Part shown: in pieces, positions 44,461 to 53,641 of the stretch | How positions within the stretch are numbered: the first letter of the stretch is position 1 | Layout: each line of letters begins with the position of its first letter | Assembly (NCBI RefSeq): GCF_028869115.1 | Contig: NZ_CP079800.1 | Location: 1,798,001-1,862,000 of the forward strand | Origin: Pseudemcibacter aquimaris | GTDB taxonomy: Bacteria; Pseudomonadota; Alphaproteobacteria; Sphingomonadales; Emcibacteraceae | Direction of reading: 5' to 3' | Length of the DNA stretch: 64,000 nt | Made by a program: the position numbers and the translations under genes | Notes under the pieces: generated by a model | The model's input: the letters and a program-made list of their open reading frames with translations, nothing else | What the model was told of the DNA's origin: nothing | The model's database searches: none

Positions 44461-44811
44461 TTTCCTCCACAGTCGTCATTCCGGACTTGATCCGGAATCC
44501 ACGGAATCCTATCAATGGATAGATTTATTTTGTTTTGAAATGGATTACCCGATCAAGTCGGGTAATGACAACATTTGTGGGAGGGTGGGTTATACCAACT
44601 CTTACCCGTCATTCCGGACCCGTAGCGCAGCGAAGGAATTGATCCGGAATCCATCTTGATAACTGAAAAATCTATTTTGATTAGAAATGGATTCCGGATC
44701 AAGTCCGGAATGACCGTGTGTTGGTATGGTTGTTCCAGAATTTGTTTAAAATACCCGCGTGACATCCCCGTTCTTTTCTGTTTAAACTAATCAAAACAAA
44801 CAATAAAAAGA
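44461..44811. repeat. Gene-free region with two inverted pairs of REP-like units
   Basis: Four palindromic units alternate in orientation: 44475-44500 (TCCGGACTTGATCCGGA), 44541-44569 (TTACCCGATCAAGTCGGGTAA), 44607-44652 (TCCGGA...ATCCGGA interrupted by GCAGCGAAGG) and 44688-44714 (TTCCGGATCAAGTCCGGAA). GTCATTCC/GGATTCC-type flanks mark the ends. This resembles bacterial interspersed mosaic elements. No gene or clear promoter was seen. Confidence 0.8.
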
Positions 44812-46182
44812 ATGACGATGAAGCTTACCTTTCTTGGTGCGACGGGCACGGTTACTGGGTCGAAATATTTACTGGAATATGGTGGTAAAAAGCTGCTGAT
44901 TGATTGCGGGCTTTTTCAGGGGTTCAAGGAACTGCGCCTGCGCAACCGTGCGGGGTTGCCGATTGATCCGGCGGATATTGACGCTGTGATACTGACCCAT
45001 GCCCATATTGATCATTCGGGTTATGTGCCATTACTTGTTAAAAACGGCTTTACCGGCCCCATTTACGCCAGTGCGGCAACCATGGACCTGTGTAAAATAT
45101 TGCTGCCCGATAGCGGCTACCTGCAGGAGGAAGACGCGAGACGCGCAAACCGATACGGATACACCCGCCACAGCCCCGCCATGCCATTATACACACAGGA
45201 AGACGCGGAAATTTCGCTTGAAAATTTCAAACCCGTAGATTTTGGCAGTCCCGTTTATATTCAGGACGATTTACATTTTACCCTGTCCCGCGCCGGGCAT
45301 ATATTGGGCGCCAGTTTTATTTCATTAAAGGCGGGCAATAAAACCATTACATTTTCCGGTGATCTTGGGCGCGCGGGCGACGCGTTAATGCATGATCCGG
45401 CGGCGCTGAATAATACGGATTATCTTTTAATCGAAAGCACATATGGCGACAGGCTTCACGCGGAAACGGACCCGGCGGAAAAATTCGGTGAGGTCATCCG
45501 CAAAACCGCGGCCCGTGGTGGAACGGTGTTAATTCCCACCTTTGCCGTGGGGCGTGCGCAAACCATACTTTATCATTTAAAAAAATTAACCGAGGCAAAG
45601 AAAATTCCCGCCATCCCAATTTTTATGGATAGCCCAATGGCATTAAACGCCACCAATTTGATGTGCCGCCATAAATCGGAACACAGGCTTTCCGAAAGTT
45701 ATTGTGCGGATGTGTGTAACATTGCCGCCTATACCCGCACGCGTGAGGATTCAAAAGCATTAAACGCCAATTCAATGCCAAAGGTCATCATATCCGCAAG
45801 CGGCATGTTAACGGGTGGCCGTGTGCTTCATCATTTAAAAGATTTAATGGGTGATCCGAAAAATACGGTCCTATTCACCGGATTTCAAGCGGGCGGCACC
45901 CGCGGCGAAGCCATGCTGGACGGTGAAGACATGATTAAAATCCACGGCCATATGCATAAGGTACGTGCCGATGTGGAACTGGTGGAAAATCTGTCGGCCC
46001 ATGCCGATAAAGATGAAATTATAACCTGGCTTAAAAATTTCCGTAAAGCCCCCGCAAAAACATTCATCACCCACGGTGAACCATCATCAAGCGCGGCGCT
46101 TAGAAAAGCGATTATTGATGAGCTGGGCTGGAACGCGAAAGATTTGATCATTCCTGAATATGAGCAGGTTGAGATGCTTTAA
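44812..46182 (+). CDS. MBL-fold/beta-CASP RNA-processing-type hydrolase
   Basis: A 456-residue protein. The metallo-beta-lactamase core has LTHAHIDHSGY (His63, His65, Asp67, His68), SRAGHILGASFI and FSGDLGR. The beta-CASP domain follows (LLIESTYGDR, VLIPTFAVGRAQTIL, IFMDSPMA). The C-terminal Zn-binding RMMBL segment contains VLFTGFQAGGTRG, LSAHADKDEI and THGEPSSS. It belongs to the bacterial CPSF-73/Ysh1-like group, which acts as RNA endo- or exonuclease. It is not RNase J, which is longer. It occupies the place where trpG would be expected. Confidence 0.92.
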   Translation: MTMKLTFLGATGTVTGSKYLLEYGGKKLLIDCGLFQGFKELRLRNRAGLPIDPADIDAVILTHAHIDHSGYVPLLVKNGFTGPIYASAATMDLCKILLPDSGYLQEEDARRANRYGYTRHSPAMPLYTQEDAEISLENFKPVDFGSPVYIQDDLHFTLSRAGHILGASFISLKAGNKTITFSGDLGRAGDALMHDPAALNNTDYLLIESTYGDRLHAETDPAEKFGEVIRKTAARGGTVLIPTFAVGRAQTILYHLKKLTEAKKIPAIPIFMDSPMALNATNLMCRHKSEHRLSESYCADVCNIAAYTRTREDSKALNANSMPKVIISASGMLTGGRVLHHLKDLMGDPKNTVLFTGFQAGGTRGEAMLDGEDMIKIHGHMHKVRADVELVENLSAHADKDEIITWLKNFRKAPAKTFITHGEPSSSAALRKAIIDELGWNAKDLIIPEYEQVEML

Positions 46183-46192
46183 GCATTCCCCC

Positions 46193-46268
46193 TCACCGTC
46201 ATACTCGGGCTTGTCCCGAGTATCTCTTGTCCAAGCTATGAGACCCTCGGAACAAGTCCGAGGGTGAC
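46193..46268. repeat. REP-like palindrome pair
   Basis: ATACTCGGG...CCCGAGTAT and CCCTCGGAACAAGTCCGAGGG are separated by 24 bases, between convergent genes. It is the same family as at 2151 and 36472, in the opposite order. Confidence 0.8.
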
Positions 46269-46287
46269 AAAGGTTAGGTTTATTTAA

Positions 46288-49200
46288 TTAATCACCATTC
46301 CACTGCGGAACGCCGCGGCCTGGTGTCCATGGGGCGTTGGCAGCTTCCATTTGGTTATGCAGGTCGCGTAACGGGCCATTCACAAGTGTGTTTAATTTTT
46401 GATGCACATCTGTGAATTTTTCCGCCGCAATCCTATAACTGTCACGGTGGTTTGTTGATGGATCGCTGCTTGAGCTCCAGAATGAACCGACAATGCGGCT
46501 GATGCGTGACAGGATCGATGGCGCACGTTGGATGTTCATATCCGATAACATCTGATCATTTATCAGTGTGATCTTTAATGCTGCCAATTCAATTTCCATT
46601 TCACGCAGCGACGCAAACATGCCCGCCGTTGCATTTGGTGTTTCAAGCATTGCTTTTTCAAGGTACTTAAGCTGTTCTTCAACATCATTCACCACACGGG
46701 CGGAACCAAGGGCCGCGCGCTGTAATTTACGCACATCACGTTGGAATGCCTGTAAGCCCGCCGGATCATTCGCCGGAAGCGCTTTATTATTCAGTGGGTA
46801 AAGCGCAAAGCCTTCCGAACCGGTCAGCGATGTTTCAACACCATCCTGATATTTCACAAGTGACACTGAATATGTACCCGGCAATACCATGTCGCCGTAT
46901 GGGCCAATGCCCCAACGGTTTTCGCTCGCATCACCTAGTCTTGTTGGCTCAAGCCCCGGATAACGACCGTTCCAACTGATACGGTGAAGACCGGCTGAAC
47001 TGTTCCCCTTAACACGGGCAACGATATTGCCTGACGCGTCACGCACAACAAGGAACACTTGCGGTTTCTTTTGCAGTGCTTCTGCGCGTAATGTCGCCAT
47101 ATCAGGGTATGACGTTGAACCGCCCGCCGTTGTTGTTTCAAGGTCGGCAGCAACACGGCGTTCTTTGTCGGTCTTCATGCTTTCTGATAAATGATACGTA
47201 AAGACTGCACCAACCGGTGGGTTCGGCGCGGAATAGTATGCATGACCCTGTGTACCGTTACGGCCCCAAACAAGTCTTTCTTTTTCGATATAAAGTGGCG
47301 CATCCTTCACCGGGTAAAGGCTTGCTGCATCCGCAATGCGTTCATCATCCATATGACGCAGCGGATCAATATTATCCAGCACAAAGAAACCACGGCCGAA
47401 TGTTCCGGCGACAAGATCACTTTCATCTTCTTGAATGGTGATATCCTGGAACGCGATTGTCGGCACGTTTCCTTTTAATCTTACCCAGTCATCACCACCA
47501 TTAACCGATGTCCAAAGACCAAGTTCCGTACCCACAAAAAGTAATTCCGGATCAACATGATCCTGAATGATGGTCCAGACCGTATGACGTTCCGGCAGGT
47601 TTGATGCGATTGATGTCCAGCGGCGACCACGGTCCGTACTTTTTAAAACATATGGGGTAAAATCACCGCTTTTATAATGGTTAAAGGTAATATAAACCGT
47701 GTCGGCATCATGTTTATCTGCCATCACGTCAGAAACATATGCATATTCCGGCACACCTGGGAATTCTTCAATTTTACGCCAGCTTTCACCGCCGTTATCA
47801 GAAACCTGCAATAATCCGTCATCGGTACCCGCATATAAAAGTCCCGCGACAACCGGGGATTCATCGAATGCAACGATTTGGCCCCAGCGTGAACTTGCCG
47901 AATTTTTATGAAGTGCTTCCGGCCCCCAAACGCGGTCCATAATTGGTAATGTGTTACGGTCAATACCACGACTTAAATCATCACTGATCCTTTTCCATGT
48001 GCTACCGTAATCATCACTGACGAACAGGTAATTACCCGCAAAATAAAGACGTTTACCGTCATGCGGGCTGATTAATATTGGTGCATTCCAGTGCCATTTA
48101 AATGGTGGTAGCCCCTCTTCCTGTTGCGGTTGAATATTTTGTACTTCGCCGCTTGCCTTATCAAAACGAACAAGGTTTCCGTATTGCGATTGCGTATAGA
48201 CGATATTTTCATTATCCGGATCAATTTCAACACCGAAACCGTCACCGCCGATGGTGTTAAACCAATCCGCATTGGTGATACCGTTATAATTGATGGTACG
48301 GCTTGGGCCGCCTTGTGTGGCGTTATCCTGCGTGCCGCCATAAATGTTATAGAACGGCTTTGCATTATCCACAGCAACGCGGTAAAACTGCGCCAGCGGT
48401 AAGTTATCAATATAATTCCATGTTTTTGAATGGTCCCAGCTTTGATATAAACCGCCATCAGTACCAAGCAGCATGTAATTCGGATCTTTTGGATCAAGAT
48501 AGATGAAATGATGATCCGAATGGATATGTTCCCAGCTTAAATCATGCCATGTTGCACCGCCATCATCGGTATAACGGGTGTTGAAATCCACCGAATAAAC
48601 ACGGTCAAAACGGCTTGGGTCCACGAATATTTCTGTGTAATACTGCGGGTCAACGTTAAGTTCGTTGCTCATTCTGTTCCAGCTTTCACCGCCATCGCTT
48701 GAACGGAAAAAAACGCTTTGGCTACCTGCGGAAATCATGGCGTAAAGTACGTTGCGGTCCTGCGGTGAAATGTTAAGGCCAATACGTCCCACATTACCAG
48801 TCGGCAGGCCTTTCATAATTTTTTTCCATGTTTTACCGCCGTCCGTGGATTTATATGCTGCTGATTCCGGGCCGCCCGCAACAAGACGCGCCACATGGCG
48901 ACGACGTTGATAGGATGACGCATAAATCGTATCAGGATCGCTGTCATGGAACACCACATCTGAAATACCGGTGTGTTCGCTGATCTCAAGGATCAGTTCC
49001 CAATTTTCACCGCCATCAGTGGTTTTATAAAGACCGCGTTCACCGCCCTTATCCCAAAGCGGACCTTGTGCGGCCACATAAACAACATCGCTGTCACGCG
49101 GGTCGATCAGGATTTTACCAATATGCTCGGATGTATGAAGTCCCATGTTGGTCCAGCTTTTACCGGCATCAAGGCTTTTATAAACGCCATTACCCATACC

Positions 49201-49551
49201 GACCGCGCGCTGCGCATTATTTTCCCCTGTGCCCAGCCAGATGACATTGGAATTATCAGGATCGATTGTCACATAACCCGTTGAATATGCTTCATAATCA
49301 TCGAAAATCGGTGTCCATGTTGTACCGGAATTTACCGTTTTCCATAATCCACCGGATGCCACAGCCACATACCATGTGCTTGTGTCATTCTGGTCAACCG
49401 CCACATGTGAAATACGCCCGGACATAAACCCAGGACCAAGGTTTCTAAGTTCTAACCCTGACAGTGTATCTTCATCGATTGAAATTTCCGCGGCCGCCTG
49501 TCCCGTGACAGAAATCATCGCGCACATAATCATCAGCAATGTTTTTTTCAT
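46288..49551 (-). CDS. Large exported VPS10/sortilin-like BNR propeller protein
   Basis: A 1087-residue protein with a signal peptide (MKKTLLMIMCAMISVTGQAAA). Many BNR/Asp-box repeats of the S/T-x-D-x-G-x-T/S-W type are visible, such as SLDAGKSWTNM, TTDGGENWELI, STDGGKTWKKI, SSDGGESWNRM, DDGGATWHDL, SDDYGSTWKRI and STDRGRRWTSI. They form two sialidase/xyloglucanase-like propellers over the first 750 residues. A C-terminal domain of about 300 residues includes PGTYSVSLVKYQDG and ends in a helical region. Such proteins are annotated as glycosyl hydrolases or sortilin-like, often with no proven activity. It stands alone and convergent to the MBL gene. Confidence 0.88.
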   Translation of the reverse strand: MKKTLLMIMCAMISVTGQAAAEISIDEDTLSGLELRNLGPGFMSGRISHVAVDQNDTSTWYVAVASGGLWKTVNSGTTWTPIFDDYEAYSTGYVTIDPDNSNVIWLGTGENNAQRAVGMGNGVYKSLDAGKSWTNMGLHTSEHIGKILIDPRDSDVVYVAAQGPLWDKGGERGLYKTTDGGENWELILEISEHTGISDVVFHDSDPDTIYASSYQRRRHVARLVAGGPESAAYKSTDGGKTWKKIMKGLPTGNVGRIGLNISPQDRNVLYAMISAGSQSVFFRSSDGGESWNRMSNELNVDPQYYTEIFVDPSRFDRVYSVDFNTRYTDDGGATWHDLSWEHIHSDHHFIYLDPKDPNYMLLGTDGGLYQSWDHSKTWNYIDNLPLAQFYRVAVDNAKPFYNIYGGTQDNATQGGPSRTINYNGITNADWFNTIGGDGFGVEIDPDNENIVYTQSQYGNLVRFDKASGEVQNIQPQQEEGLPPFKWHWNAPILISPHDGKRLYFAGNYLFVSDDYGSTWKRISDDLSRGIDRNTLPIMDRVWGPEALHKNSASSRWGQIVAFDESPVVAGLLYAGTDDGLLQVSDNGGESWRKIEEFPGVPEYAYVSDVMADKHDADTVYITFNHYKSGDFTPYVLKSTDRGRRWTSIASNLPERHTVWTIIQDHVDPELLFVGTELGLWTSVNGGDDWVRLKGNVPTIAFQDITIQEDESDLVAGTFGRGFFVLDNIDPLRHMDDERIADAASLYPVKDAPLYIEKERLVWGRNGTQGHAYYSAPNPPVGAVFTYHLSESMKTDKERRVAADLETTTAGGSTSYPDMATLRAEALQKKPQVFLVVRDASGNIVARVKGNSSAGLHRISWNGRYPGLEPTRLGDASENRWGIGPYGDMVLPGTYSVSLVKYQDGVETSLTGSEGFALYPLNNKALPANDPAGLQAFQRDVRKLQRAALGSARVVNDVEEQLKYLEKAMLETPNATAGMFASLREMEIELAALKITLINDQMLSDMNIQRAPSILSRISRIVGSFWSSSSDPSTNHRDSYRIAAEKFTDVHQKLNTLVNGPLRDLHNQMEAANAPWTPGRGVPQWNGD

Positions 49552-49689
49552 AACATCTCCCCTTTAAAGTCTTCCCAAGAATGGATCGTATATTTTATAC
49601 AATTAACTGTACAGAATGATATTAAAGGAGACAACCGAAAAAACGGCGTCGGCCATCATTGAATGTAATTGTTTTCAGGATTTGAACAA

Positions 49690-50154
49690 TTATTTATTCT
49701 TTTGAACCAAACGTTCGAGCGCCTGCAGGAAATTTGAACGGTCTTGTTTGGTGAACGCCGCATTATAATGACCGCGAATTTGGCCTTGTTTGCCCTCACC
49801 CATTTCGCGCTGTTCTGCGCGAATATCACGCACCGCAAGGGCGACACCGATATTATCGTTGGTAAATTCCTTACCCGTTGGCCCAATGACAAGCGCATTT
49901 TTCTTAAGACACCTATCCGCAAGCGGAATATCAGCCGTAATGGCGATATCCTTTTCACCAATTTGTTCCGCGATCCAGTTATCGGCTTCATCCGCGCCTT
50001 CTGATACGACGATTTTTTGCACCAAAGGCCCAACGTCCATGCGCATCCATTGATTGCTCACCAAAAAAACTTGCGCTTCATGACGGTACGCCACACGCAG
50101 CACTTCGTCTTTAACCGGACAGGCATCGGCATCAACATAAATGGAAAGTGTCAT
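49690..50154 (-). CDS. YaiI/YqxD family protein (DUF188)
   Basis: A 154-residue protein starting MTLSIYVDADACPVKDE, the diagnostic opening of the family. DEADNWIAEQ, ITADIPLADRCLKK, and NDNIGVALAVRDI follow. The acidic pattern suggests a PIN-like/NYN nuclease fold, but the function is unproven. It lies 13 bases after the histidine kinase gene on the same strand, so the two are probably cotranscribed. Confidence 0.92.
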   Translation of the reverse strand: MTLSIYVDADACPVKDEVLRVAYRHEAQVFLVSNQWMRMDVGPLVQKIVVSEGADEADNWIAEQIGEKDIAITADIPLADRCLKKNALVIGPTGKEFTNDNIGVALAVRDIRAEQREMGEGKQGQIRGHYNAAFTKQDRSNFLQALERLVQKNK

Positions 50155-50167
50155 TCTTTTCGCCAGG

Positions 50168-51367
50168 TTAGTATTCTTTTCGCTCGCTTATAGGGCAAAG
50201 GATCGGAAAAGTCACGGTTGCAATCGTGCCGATATGTTCCTGGCTTTCGAACATCAACGTTCCACCATGGGCATCAACCAATGATTTCACAATCGAAAGA
50301 CCAAGCCCTGTGCCGGGTGCGGCGATCATGGCTTCTTCCTGACCGCGGAAAAACGGATTGGTGATTTTTCTTAAATCTTTTTCCGGGATGCCGATCCCTT
50401 CGTCACAGACTTTAATCACCATATGATCTCTTCTGTGGGACGCCTTGATGAGAACAGCACTTTTTTCGGTGGAAAATTTAATCGCATTTGAAATCAGGTT
50501 ATTTAAAACCTGTTTTAATGAACGCCTGTCGGCGAATAATTCCGGCAGATCTTCTTCGATATCAAGATTGATTTCCACCTCGCGGCGCTGGGCGATGACC
50601 TTTAACGAACTGACGCAACGTTGAATAAAAACATCAACATCGATCATTTCTTTCGTAAGTATGCGTTTGTCGGCCTCGATTTCTGAAATATCAAGCACAT
50701 CATTAATCAAATCCAACAGATGATGACCGCTTTCATAAATATCGGCAATATAATCCCTATATCGGTCATTACCGATTTTACCAAAGCTTTCGGATTTAAT
50801 AATTTCAGAAAAGCCAATGATAGCGTTCAGTGGCGTTCTGAATTCGTGGGACATGGTCGCAAGGAAATTGGATTTCACATTGTTGGCGCGTTCCGCCATA
50901 AATTTTGCTTCTTCAAGGGCGATATAAGCTTCATATTGATCAGTGACGTCACGGGAAACGGCAACAGCCTCGATAATTTCACCGCTCTTCTCACTATTAT
51001 ATATGGGGGCGCAATGTTGGCTCATGCGGCGCTTACTACCACGAAGTCCGGTTATATTAAATTCAACATCGGTGGTTTTACCGGCATAGGCATCATCAAT
51101 GCTTTTCTTAAAAACACTGTGGTATTCCTCGTCGACAACACCAAATAGGTCTGCACCGCGCACTTCGTCCATATGATAGCAATCGATCATTTCAAGACCG
51201 GCCAGGTTCATATCAACAAGTTTATAATCACGGCTGACGATTTTTACACAGTCAGGCTGACTGTCAACAATGGCCCTAAGGCGTGCTGCGTCGTTACGAT
51301 ACCCCAACAAGTCTTGCTTGGCATACGGTAACCAGTTTTCATCTTTAATCGAATATTGGCGTGCCAT
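50168..51367 (-). CDS. Soluble PAS-domain sensor histidine kinase
   Basis: A 399-residue protein without membrane segments. A PAS domain lies at about residues 25-145 (RAIVDSQPDCVKIVSRDYKLVDMN). The HisKA dimerisation helix has the phospho-acceptor His174 in MSHEFRTPLNAI. The HATPase domain has the N box VLNNLISNAIKFS, G1 CDEGIGIP and G2 GTGLGLSIVKSL. It should sense a cytoplasmic signal, perhaps small-molecule or redox. No response regulator gene is adjacent, so the partner is elsewhere. It heads a short operon with the DUF188 gene. Confidence 0.93.
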   Translation of the reverse strand: MARQYSIKDENWLPYAKQDLLGYRNDAARLRAIVDSQPDCVKIVSRDYKLVDMNLAGLEMIDCYHMDEVRGADLFGVVDEEYHSVFKKSIDDAYAGKTTDVEFNITGLRGSKRRMSQHCAPIYNSEKSGEIIEAVAVSRDVTDQYEAYIALEEAKFMAERANNVKSNFLATMSHEFRTPLNAIIGFSEIIKSESFGKIGNDRYRDYIADIYESGHHLLDLINDVLDISEIEADKRILTKEMIDVDVFIQRCVSSLKVIAQRREVEINLDIEEDLPELFADRRSLKQVLNNLISNAIKFSTEKSAVLIKASHRRDHMVIKVCDEGIGIPEKDLRKITNPFFRGQEEAMIAAPGTGLGLSIVKSLVDAHGGTLMFESQEHIGTIATVTFPILCPISERKEY

Positions 51368-51432
51368 ATTAGCTATTTTTTCCCAAACCTCTCATAACTT
51401 CCGTCGCTATATTGAAGAGAGAGGTACAAATT

Positions 51433-51449
51433 GACAAGTATTATTTGTC
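51433..51449. promoter_or_regulatory. Palindrome resembling the MarR operators
   Basis: GACAAGTATTATTTGTC, with GACAA/TTGTC arms and a 7-base centre. It is part of TTGACA...TATATT on the plus strand, closely like the marR-type promoter at 28311 except for a 2-base insertion. It lies in the 287-base gap between the histidine kinase gene and the TPR protein gene. It may be coincidence. Confidence 0.3.
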
Positions 51450-51654
51450 GTTATATTAAAAAAAGCGAATATTCCTCCATGCCGGAATTTTTTATAATTC
51501 CTTTCGGCCCCGAAACTATTTTACAGATAATAAAAACTTGAACAGTAATTGTTATTCTACCTAATTTTAGTCAAATTTTCAAGTTATGAAAAAAACTTGT
51601 GATCCTGATCATTTATATTTAAGAATAATCGCAAGATTTAAGGACATTATTATC

Positions 51655-52137
51655 ATGAAAAATATCGCCGTTTTTGCAATCACTGCCGCACTTTCATTTT
51701 CTGCTTACGCACAAGCACCAAGCGCGGAAGACATTAACAAATCTGTCGCCGAAGAAGACAAAGCAAAAATCGCCATGATGAAAAATGATCTGGAAACCGC
51801 ATATGTTCATATGAAAAATGCAGCGCAACTTGATCCAACCAATTCAACATTTTTCAATAGCGTCGCATACCTCGCCATGAAAAACGGTGAACCGGAAAAG
51901 GCCATTGAATTTCTGGAAAATGCCAAAAAACTGGATCAGGATAGTTTCGGTGAAGGTCATCCAAATGTCGCTGCAGTGATAAACAACATGGCATCCGTAT
52001 ACAGCAGCATGGGAAATCATGACAAGGCCGTCGAACATTACCAGCAAGCATATGACATGGTTGCGGCCGCCCTTGGTGAAAAACACCCACAAGCCGAAAA
52101 CATTAAAAACCTGCTTGAAAATGAAAAAGCGAAATAA
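51655..52137 (+). CDS. Small exported TPR protein
   Basis: A 160-residue protein. ATG 51655 is chosen because AAGGA lies upstream and the product then starts with a clean signal peptide (MKNIAVFAITAALSFSAYAQA). An upstream in-frame ATG would bury the signal. The mature part has three or four TPR units, for example PEKAIEFLENAKKLDQDSF and HDKAVEHYQQAYDMVAAALGEKHPQ, of the type seen in kinesin-light-chain-like repeats. It is a likely periplasmic adaptor with unknown partner. Confidence 0.82.
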   Translation: MKNIAVFAITAALSFSAYAQAPSAEDINKSVAEEDKAKIAMMKNDLETAYVHMKNAAQLDPTNSTFFNSVAYLAMKNGEPEKAIEFLENAKKLDQDSFGEGHPNVAAVINNMASVYSSMGNHDKAVEHYQQAYDMVAAALGEKHPQAENIKNLLENEKAK

Positions 52138-52225
52138 CGCTTAACGGGTTAAACTTAACCCAAATCAAGGACAATTTCTGGTCATTTGTATAGAATCCAC
52201 CTATAGTAATTCTTAGGAGGAAGAC

Positions 52226-53041
52226 ATGTACAAGACAATCTTACTTCCCGTTGAGGGGGTCGAACAATCAGCACCATGTGAAAAAATGGCGTTAAGGATT
52301 GGGCGTGATTTTTCATCACATATCAAAGGATTAAGGATCGTACCAACACTACAATCCTTGCAAGCAATCACGGAACATCATTATCTGACATATGATGTCT
52401 ATGAACAGATTTTGGAAAATCAAGCCGAAGAGTTAAGACGTGATAAGGAAGCATTCATAAGAACACTTGATCAAGTGCCGCTTGAATATGAATGGATCGA
52501 GGAAGAAGGCGATTTCCTTTCCCATTTAAAGGCGCACGCGCGAACGGCCGACCTTGCGATTGTGCCACAAGGATCAGATGAACTTGGTGATGTGATGGGC
52601 GACATACCGTCATTCATTCTTGATTGCGGCATACCGACGCTCGCGGTTCCCAAAGTCGCGAGAGAGGATACATTCGCAGAGAATATCTTCATCGCATGGA
52701 ACGGCGGCAAGGAAAGCATCAGGGCCGTACATGGCGCCATGCCATTGCTGAAAAAAGCAGCGAATGTAACGGTGTTATCGATCGCAGAAGAAAAAAAGGA
52801 TGAAATCGTCACCGCGGATGTGTGTAAATATCTTGCTCATCATGATGTAAATGTGAAAGGCATGACGGAAGGTTTACATTATGACCCGGGTGCAAAGCTT
52901 ATGGAAATATGTCTTGAAAATAATGCGGACTTGATTGTCGCTGGTGCCTGGGCACATACAAGGCTTGCGGAACTGATATATGGCGGTGTGACAAAAACAC
53001 TGTTTAACAATCAGGAAATACCGGTGCTATTCGCCCATTAG
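52226..53041 (+). CDS. Tandem-domain universal stress protein
   Basis: A 271-residue protein with two UspA-like domains. The first begins MYKTILLPVEGVEQS and the second begins near residue 150 with IFIAWNGGKESIRAVHGAMPLL, ending in the nucleotide-binding stretch DLIVAGAWAHTRLAELIYGGVTKTL. The second domain thus keeps a G-x2-G-x9-G-like loop (as G-x-W-x-H-x-R-x-x-E). It is expected to respond to stress or growth arrest. AGGAGG precedes the ATG, and a strong terminator follows. Confidence 0.9.
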   Translation: MYKTILLPVEGVEQSAPCEKMALRIGRDFSSHIKGLRIVPTLQSLQAITEHHYLTYDVYEQILENQAEELRRDKEAFIRTLDQVPLEYEWIEEEGDFLSHLKAHARTADLAIVPQGSDELGDVMGDIPSFILDCGIPTLAVPKVAREDTFAENIFIAWNGGKESIRAVHGAMPLLKKAANVTVLSIAEEKKDEIVTADVCKYLAHHDVNVKGMTEGLHYDPGAKLMEICLENNADLIVAGAWAHTRLAELIYGGVTKTLFNNQEIPVLFAH

Positions 53042-53045
53042 CCAT

Positions 53046-53081
53046 AAAAAAAAGCCGCCTGCACATCTGCAAGCGGCTTTT
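53046..53081. terminator. Bidirectional terminator between the usp-type gene and ndk
   Basis: AAAAGCCGC and GCGGCTTTT form the base of the stem, with an inner TGCA/TGCA pairing and A/T tracts on both sides. It serves two convergent genes. Confidence 0.9.
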
Positions 53082-53101
53082 CAAATACATTATATCTCTA
53101 A

Positions 53102-53524
53102 TTAACCAACGATTTCTGAATCGTTGAAGAAATATTCGATTTCGATTTTTGCATTTTCAAGGCTGTCTGAACCGTGAACTGAGTTTTCACCGATGTCCAG
53201 TGCGTATGTTTTACGGATTGTGCCTTCGTCTGCTTCTGCTGGATTTGTTGCGCCCATGATTTCACGGTTACGTGCAACAGCATCTTCACCTTCAAGAACC
53301 TGAACAACAACTGGTTCTGACATCATGAACTCAACTAGTTCACCGAAGAATGGACGCTCTTTATGTACAGCGTAGAAGCCTTCAGCTTTTTCACGAGTAA
53401 GGTGAACACGCTTGCTTGCGACAACACGAAGACCACCGTCTTCAAGCATTTTTGTGATTGCGCCTGTTAGGTTGCGTTTTGTTGCATCAGGCTTGATGAT
53501 TGAAAATGTACGTTGTAGTGCCAT
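53102..53524 (-). CDS. ndk: Nucleoside diphosphate kinase
   Basis: A 140-residue enzyme that balances nucleoside triphosphate pools by phosphate transfer through a histidine. The N-terminus is [19 protein letters not shown], and the signature NSVHGSDS contains the phospho-histidine His117, the same position as in E. coli. [12 protein letters not shown] and [17 protein letters not shown] are also present. The length is normal. It diverges from the ABC-F gene, and AAGGAA precedes the ATG. Confidence 0.97.
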   Translation of the reverse strand: MALQRTFSIIKPDATKRNLTGAITKMLEDGGLRVVASKRVHLTREKAEGFYAVHKERPFFGELVEFMMSEPVVVQVLEGEDAVARNREIMGATNPAEADEGTIRKTYALDIGENSVHGSDSLENAKIEIEYFFNDSEIVG

Positions 53525-53641
53525 TTTTTATTCCTTGAAAAAGTTTTACCAATAATTGCGCGCCTTATAGTGGGTATTTCGCCAAACTTCAATGTTTTTT
53601 TAGTGATTGTTTTTTTAAGGTGATCTGTTAAAACCCCATGC

